From: Microbacterium sp.
GTDB lineage: Bacteria > Actinomycetota > Actinomycetes > Actinomycetales > Microbacteriaceae
Assembly (NCBI RefSeq): GCF_017305435.1
Contig: NZ_JAFKIP010000007.1
Span: 248,001 to 312,000, forward strand
Direction of reading: 5' to 3'
DNA length: 64,000 nucleotides
Below the pieces are notes generated by a model. The model saw nothing but the letters and a program-made list of their open reading frames with translations, made no database searches and was not told the origin of the DNA. Each line of letters opens with the position of its first letter. Positions within the stretch are counted from its first letter, which is position 1. Of this stretch, positions 59,573 through 64,000 are shown in pieces. The translations under genes were made by a program, and so were the position numbers.

Positions 59573-60669
59573 TGGCCGTCAGAGGTTCCTGGATCGATCC
59601 GAGGAACAACTCGCTGAACCTCTTGCGGCTCGTGATGGCCGCGATGGTGTTGTTTCACCATGTCATTCCCCTCACGGGTCGCGGCGAGGGCGTCGAGCTC
59701 ACGCCGGGCGAGTCGGTCGGCGGATGGGCGGTGTTCGGCTTCTTCATGATCTCCGGCTACCTGATCACCGGGGCGCGCCTCCGCTCGGACGGTGGGCGTT
59801 ATCTGATCAACCGCATCGCGCGACTGTTCCCCGCATTTTTCTTCGTGAACGTCCTCACGGCGTTCCTGCTCGCACCTATCGCGTTCAGCGTTCAGAACGG
59901 GTCGCTCGACGGCTTCCTTTCCACGCCGAACACCCCCGCCAGCTACGTGATCGGCAACGGCTGGCTCAAAATGGTGGACTACTCGGTGGCGGGCACCCTC
60001 GCCAACGTTCCTTATCCGTTTGCGTGGAACGGCTCACTGTGGAGCCTGTACTACGAGTTCACCGCCTATCTGCTGGTCGGGTTCTTCCTGGTGCTCCCTG
60101 CTGCGCGCCGGAGCGTGTGGCCGATGCTTCTTGCGTTCGTAGCCACGTGCGCGCTCAAGATCTGGAACGACGCGTTCGTCGTCGCCCTCAGCGGGATCGG
60201 CGCCGACGTCGTGCAGTTCGGCCGTCTTCTGCCATTCTTCTTCGGCGGCGCCCTGGTTTTCATGATCCGGGAGCGGTACGGCGAGAGGTTCACGCTGACA
60301 TGGTGGGGAGCTCTTCTCTGCGCGGTGGGCACGGTTGCCCTCGTCCTCGTGTTTCCGGCCTACGGGGGTCAGCTCGCCGCACCGTTGCTCACGTACGTCC
60401 TGTTGTGGATCGGTGCACGCCTGCCGTCCCCGCAGCTCTTCCAAGTCCACGACTTCTCGTACGGCGTCTACGTCTGGGGCTTCCCGTTGACGCAGCTCCT
60501 GTGCCTGTGGGGATGGGCCGGGGCACCGCTTCCGCTCTTCTTCGCCGTGCTCGTCCCGTCGACCTTCGTGATCGCAGCACTGTCCTGGTTCTTCGTCGAA
60601 CGTCCCACCATCCGGTGGTCGCGGGGCAAGCGCCATCCGTTCGGAGACCTCCGCTCGGAAGCGCGCTGA
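59569..60669 (+). CDS. Acyltransferase 3 family membrane protein (OafA/YrhL-like)
   Basis: A 366-residue protein with about ten spans. NSLNLLRLVMAAMVLFHHVIPL carries the conserved Arg and the His pair of the family near the end of span 1 (core RLVMAAMVLFHHVIPL). WSLYYEFTAYLLVGFF is another marker. These enzymes move acetyl or other acyl groups onto sugars at the membrane. GTG 59569 overlaps the epimerase stop by 4 bp; ATG 59572 is an equal alternative with a 1-base overlap. It probably O-acylates the surface polysaccharide of this cluster. Confidence 0.9.
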   Translation: MMAVRGSWIDPRNNSLNLLRLVMAAMVLFHHVIPLTGRGEGVELTPGESVGGWAVFGFFMISGYLITGARLRSDGGRYLINRIARLFPAFFFVNVLTAFLLAPIAFSVQNGSLDGFLSTPNTPASYVIGNGWLKMVDYSVAGTLANVPYPFAWNGSLWSLYYEFTAYLLVGFFLVLPAARRSVWPMLLAFVATCALKIWNDAFVVALSGIGADVVQFGRLLPFFFGGALVFMIRERYGERFTLTWWGALLCAVGTVALVLVFPAYGGQLAAPLLTYVLLWIGARLPSPQLFQVHDFSYGVYVWGFPLTQLLCLWGWAGAPLPLFFAVLVPSTFVIAALSWFFVERPTIRWSRGKRHPFGDLRSEAR

Positions 60670-60680
60670 ATCCGACTCGG

Positions 60681-61649
60681 TCAGCCCAGCGCGTACTGCC
60701 GTTTCACGTAGGCGGTGAACAGCCGGCGGTAGATGTCGGGCGCCGCCTTGAGGAGCAGTGCGCCCGCGCCCAGGACGGGCTTTCGGGCAAGGGTCGTCGC
60801 GATCATCGTCGGTGAGATGAGAGCGCGACACCTTGTCATCACTTCGCGCGCCGCGAGCGTATCTCGGGAACGCATCGCCGACTGTGCCGTCAGCATCAGG
60901 AACAGCGTCCGGCACACCATGAAAGCTCGTCGGCGGCTCGGCTCGGCGCCGAGCCACGGCCCCAGCTCGGACTCGGCGAACCCGAGGGCACGCTCCGTCT
61001 CGGCCACCTCGGGCACTCGCCCCCAGGTGAGGGAGCCGGCGGCGACGTAGTACTGCACGAGCGCGTCCGGAACCGATCGCACGCGCGCGACGCGTGAGAG
61101 CGCCACCACCCCCACGACGTGGTCTTCGAAGCGATGGATGTCGACCGGGTAAGTGATCCCGTCGAACGCAGCCCGCCGGATCATCTTGTCCCAAGGAAAG
61201 GGCGACACGTCCCCGACGAGCATCGCCGTGGCCGCCTCGTCGCCCGTCATCTCGCCGAGCCGCGTCGAGTGCGCCGTACGCCGCGTGCCGTCCGGCAGGA
61301 CCACCGTGCGGCCGCAGATCACCGCGTCGACCTCCGATGCCGCCTCGTGCATTCGGGTCAGCAACCCGGGCTCCCACGCATCGTCAGCGTCGAGGAAGGC
61401 GATGAAATCTCCCTGCGCGGCGGCCAGGGCCGTGTTGCGCGCCGCCGAGATCCCCCGATTCCTTTCGTGGGCGATCACTCGCACTCGTGCGTCGCGGATG
61501 CCCTCCACGACCTCTCGCGACGAGTCCGCTGAGCCGTCGTCGACCACGATCACCTCGAAATCGACGTCGGTCTGTGCAAGAACGGACTGGACGGCGCGCG
61601 AGACCGACGAGGCCGCGTTGAACATTGGTATCAGGACGCTGGTACGCAT
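60681..61649 (-). CDS. Glycosyltransferase family 2 protein
   Basis: A 322-residue GT-A enzyme opening MRTSVLIPMFNAASSVSRAV, with FEVIVVDDGSADSSREVVEG near 33, NRGISAARNTALAAAQGDFI near 65 and the metal motif FLDADDAWEPG near 86-96. PWDKMIRRAAF near 155 and the HRFEDH motif complete the acceptor side. The C-terminus is basic and amphipathic. ATG 61649 shares one base with the stop of the flippase gene; a GTG one codon upstream would give a 4-base overlap. It is the last gene of a four-gene leftward run. The sugar is not predictable. Confidence 0.9.
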   Translation of the reverse strand: MRTSVLIPMFNAASSVSRAVQSVLAQTDVDFEVIVVDDGSADSSREVVEGIRDARVRVIAHERNRGISAARNTALAAAQGDFIAFLDADDAWEPGLLTRMHEAASEVDAVICGRTVVLPDGTRRTAHSTRLGEMTGDEAATAMLVGDVSPFPWDKMIRRAAFDGITYPVDIHRFEDHVVGVVALSRVARVRSVPDALVQYYVAAGSLTWGRVPEVAETERALGFAESELGPWLGAEPSRRRAFMVCRTLFLMLTAQSAMRSRDTLAAREVMTRCRALISPTMIATTLARKPVLGAGALLLKAAPDIYRRLFTAYVKRQYALG

Positions 61650-62902
61650 CACGTCGCCGTCGCTCGCGACTCGCGGCGACGCAGCGCGCGGAGGACGAAG
61701 ATGAAGTGGAACGCAGACCCCACCATCGGGCCGATCATCAGGGCAAGGACCGTACGCGTCGCGAGATCAAGCGGCATGAGCATGATGGCGGTCGACACGG
61801 CGAAGGCGAGGTACCACCCGACCGTGTTGACCGCATGCTCGTCGAGCGCGAGCGCGATCGCGCCGCCGAGAACGAGCAGCGCGAGGAATGCCGCCGCGGC
61901 CACGAGCAACGCGAGGATGGCAGGAGTATTCGCGTAGGCGGGGCCGAACACGAGCGCCATGAGCCACGGGCCGACCAGCGCCGCGAGTCCCCCACCCACC
62001 AGTGCTACGGCTACGACGAGGAGCAGCAGGCGCAGCAAAGAGGATCGCGCGCGCTCCGGATGCTCAACGAATGCGGCGATGACCATTGACTGGAACGCCG
62101 TGATCGGGATCAGCAGCGGCGCACGCGTCATCGACACCGCCATCACGACGGGGGCGGCACTCGCGTAGGTCGAAGGATCGGTGGTGGCGCTCATCAGAAG
62201 GGGGAACCCGGTCACGAGCAGGGCGTTGGCGCCCGAGGCCGCCATGGCATTGAGGATTCGCCCGATGAGGGCACCTCGACCGATGGCCACGCGCAGACTC
62301 CACACCGTACGCCACCCGGGCATCGATAGCGTCGCGGCGACCCACGTGACGGCGCCGGCAGCCGCAGCCGTCGCGAAGCCATCCACGCTCCAGCCTGCGA
62401 CAGCTCCCACCACTGCAAGCGCCAGGCGCACGACGGACTCGCCGGCCGTGAGTCCGGCGAAGGCGCGCCAGCGTCCGAGCCCGGCGAATGTCCCGACGGC
62501 GGCGACATGACCGGCGTACAGGAACGCGGCTGCTCCCATCACCACGACAGAGAAGATGAGGTTCGTGTCGTCCACCAGGACGACGCCCCAGAGCGGGGTG
62601 AGCGCCAGCACGACCAGCGCGGCCGCCGCGCCGACGATCAGGGCCGAGGCAAGCGGCGACGTCTTCCGATCGTGGTCTCCCGTGCGCATTGAGTCAGCGC
62701 GCACGGCACGGGTGACCTCGTTCTGGATCCCCGACAGCACCGCGAACAGAGCGAAGAGTGCGGCCCAGAAGGTGAGGAAGGCGGTGTTCTGCTCGGTGGT
62801 CAGAGATCTCGCCGTGATCGCGAGAAAGGCCACTCCGGACAGTGCGGCCACCGCCGCGCCCACGGCGACGAGGGCCGCGGACGCGCCGGCTCGCTCAGCC
62901 AT
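61649..62902 (-). CDS. Polysaccharide flippase-like membrane protein (MOP/Wzx superfamily)
   Basis: A 417-residue, about twelve-span protein. Its spans are strongly Ala/Val-rich; the N-terminal half contains TEQNTAFLTFWAALFALFAV and the C-terminal half LALDEHAVNTVGWYLAFA. Size and hydropathy suit lipid-linked oligosaccharide flippases, but there are no strict motifs in this superfamily, so the call is from topology and context. ATG 62902 lies 8 bp inside the upstream DUF2304 gene. It is placed between a DUF2304/GT2 pair and another GT2, as in repeat-unit polysaccharide loci. Confidence 0.75.
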   Translation of the reverse strand: MAERAGASAALVAVGAAVAALSGVAFLAITARSLTTEQNTAFLTFWAALFALFAVLSGIQNEVTRAVRADSMRTGDHDRKTSPLASALIVGAAAALVVLALTPLWGVVLVDDTNLIFSVVVMGAAAFLYAGHVAAVGTFAGLGRWRAFAGLTAGESVVRLALAVVGAVAGWSVDGFATAAAAGAVTWVAATLSMPGWRTVWSLRVAIGRGALIGRILNAMAASGANALLVTGFPLLMSATTDPSTYASAAPVVMAVSMTRAPLLIPITAFQSMVIAAFVEHPERARSSLLRLLLLVVAVALVGGGLAALVGPWLMALVFGPAYANTPAILALLVAAAAFLALLVLGGAIALALDEHAVNTVGWYLAFAVSTAIMLMPLDLATRTVLALMIGPMVGSAFHFIFVLRALRRRESRATAT

Positions 62903-63293
62903 CGGTGTCGGCGTGCGGGCGGTGGCCGCCGCTCTCACCCTCGAGGGCATCGAGCCTGCGCTCCAGCTGCTCGTGCTTCGCCCGCAGGATCGCGTGTTCT
63001 TCGGCGGAGCGCCGGATCTCGTCCTCCGCCTGGGAGAGCTCCCACGAGAGGTGGAGCGCGACGCCGAGCAGCAGGACGATCGCCAGCGCAAACAGCAGGT
63101 TCGCGGGCACCTGCACGCCGAACAGGTCGGTGATGCCCAGCAGCAACTGGGGGAACAGTCCCAGGACCAGCACGGCCAGGCCGATGACCAGCCACAACAC
63201 CGCGTATTTCTCGCGCAGACGCCGCGTCAGCAGCATCCACATGACGACGACGAGAATCAGGATCGCGAGAAGGATGCCGAAGAAGACGATCAT
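62895..63293 (-). CDS. DUF2304 family membrane protein
   Basis: A 132-residue protein with three spans (about 2-22, 33-50, 65-84) and a C-terminal cytosolic coiled coil (SQAEDEIRRSAEEHAILRAK...RLDALEG). REKYAVLWLVIGLAVL is the family core. DUF2304 proteins nearly always accompany a DPM1-like GT2 and probably scaffold it at the membrane. That is the case here: the GT2 gene overlaps it by 4 bp upstream. It overlaps the flippase gene by 8 bp downstream. Confidence 0.88.
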   Translation of the reverse strand: MIVFFGILLAILILVVVMWMLLTRRLREKYAVLWLVIGLAVLVLGLFPQLLLGITDLFGVQVPANLLFALAIVLLLGVALHLSWELSQAEDEIRRSAEEHAILRAKHEQLERRLDALEGESGGHRPHADTDG

Positions 63294-64000
63294 GCTCGCG
63301 TCTCCTGCAGTTCCTCCGGCGCCGTACTTCGCGTCCGGCGCATGAGCGCGAGTCCCAAGGCGAATACCGAGCGCAGCAGGTACTTCGCCGACCCGATCGG
63401 GCCCTGGCTCGGGGTGCCGTGCCTGCGGGGCCGCATCGCGACCGGCACCTGGGTGACGGTGAGACCGGCGTGGCAGGCGGCGACCAGAGAATCAAGGGTG
63501 TCACCCAAGTACTCCGCGGGATAGTAGCGCACGTACTGGTCGATCGCGCGCGCGCCGGCAGCGCGGAAGCCGCTCGTGACATCGGTCAACCGCGTCTTGG
63601 CGACGCGCGAGAGGACGGACGCGAGGAAGCTCATCGCCCACTTCCGCGGACCACGCACTTCGTAGTCGCCGACATCGCTGAAGCGTGCACCGATGGAGAT
63701 ATCCGCCGTTTCCAGGCCCGCCAGGACTCGTTCGATGTCCGCGGGGTTGTGCTGGCCGTCGGCATCCACTTGGATCGCTCGCAGGTACCCCTCGCGCTGT
63801 GCGTAGGTGTAGCCCGTGCGCATCGCGCCGCCCACCCCGAGGTTGAACGGCAGACTGAGCACAGTCGCGCCCGCATCGGCGGCTACCTTCGCGGTCGCGT
63901 CGGTCGACCCGTCATCGACGACGGCGACATGGTAACGCGGGTCCGCATCGAGGATCTCATGAACGGTGGTGCCGACGTTGCGTTCCTCGTTCCAGGCGGG
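63290..64000 (-). CDS. DPM1-like glycosyltransferase family 2 protein, N-terminus outside the window
   Basis: The open frame enters from the window edge (PAWNEERNVGTTVHEILDA) and ends at 63290, giving 236 visible residues. VAVVDDGSTDATAKVAADAG, LGVGGAMRTGYTYAQREGY and the catalytic VDADGQHNPADIERVL mark a polyprenyl-phosphate-glycosyltransferase type GT2. It would transfer a sugar from a nucleotide to polyprenyl phosphate at the inner membrane face. It is the first visible gene of a tightly overlapping run with DUF2304, flippase and another GT2. The start codon is not in view, though only a few residues are missing by comparison with family members. Confidence 0.9.
   Translation of the reverse strand, partial: PAWNEERNVGTTVHEILDADPRYHVAVVDDGSTDATAKVAADAGATVLSLPFNLGVGGAMRTGYTYAQREGYLRAIQVDADGQHNPADIERVLAGLETADISIGARFSDVGDYEVRGPRKWAMSFLASVLSRVAKTRLTDVTSGFRAAGARAIDQYVRYYPAEYLGDTLDSLVAACHAGLTVTQVPVAMRPRRHGTPSQGPIGSAKYLLRSVFALGLALMRRTRSTAPEELQETRA

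Overview
The window is high-GC DNA (roughly 70% G+C, coding regions with nearly all third positions G or C) from an actinobacterium. Several features point to the family Microbacteriaceae, most likely Microbacterium or a close relative: two WhiB proteins, an MtrA-MtrB-LpqB cassette, a mycothiol-type SigH/SigR-RsrA pair, a fused actinobacterial 2-oxoglutarate dehydrogenase/succinyltransferase (Kgd), and GuaB1. The genus is an inference. No rRNA, tRNA, CRISPR array, integrase or transposase was found.

Layout. 0-9.6 kb: metabolic and membrane genes (nnrD fragment, old yellow enzyme, two CNNM/CBS proteins, GuaB1-type GMP reductase, Kgd). 9.7-14.5 kb: a divergent glycerolipid module, glpD-tetR facing an alkyl-DHAP-synthase-like flavoprotein and a diacylglycerol kinase; from memory this matches M. 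tuberculosis Rv2249c-Rv2252. 14.5-48.6 kb: a long block whose order recalls M. tuberculosis Rv3219-Rv3265. It holds rsrA-sigH, aroA, rsgA, bcp, whiB1/pdtaS, an Rv3235-like gene, secA, hpf, comFC, lpqB, mtrB, mtrA, ahcY, a DUF3499 gene, an Rv3259-like gene, a DUF5719 gene, a large membrane glycosyltransferase, whiB2 and manA. Local insertions are an SAF/CpaE-like pair, an aminotransferase, a MacAB-like ABC cassette and an aquaporin. 48.7-64 kb: a cell-surface polysaccharide region with two O-antigen-ligase-like proteins, a complete galactofuranan set (GlfT1-like, Wzt, Wzm, GlfT2-like, Glf), further glycosyltransferases, an epimerase, an acyltransferase, a flippase and a DUF2304/GT2 pair that runs off the end.

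How the genes work together. The galactan genes can supply UDP-galactofuranose (Glf), start and extend a galactan (GlfT1, GlfT2) and export it (Wzm/Wzt). The ligase-like proteins could attach polymer outside the membrane. MtrAB-LpqB, WhiB1, WhiB2 and PdtaS are conserved actinobacterial regulators of envelope, division and redox or copper/NO signalling. SigH-RsrA covers thiol-oxidative stress. SecA and HPF serve secretion and ribosome hibernation.

Non-coding signals. Many genes have a TANNNT box 6-9 nt before the start codon, which implies leaderless mRNAs. Small palindromic intergenic repeats recur, and two of them end exactly on a gene's stop codon. The heptamer GGATGCC (either strand) is strikingly frequent: by hand about 118 copies, against about 15 expected from base composition. 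It thins out about threefold in the last 10 kb, which suggests a different history for the polysaccharide end. All statements rest on reading the sequence and on recalled family knowledge; no searches were run.
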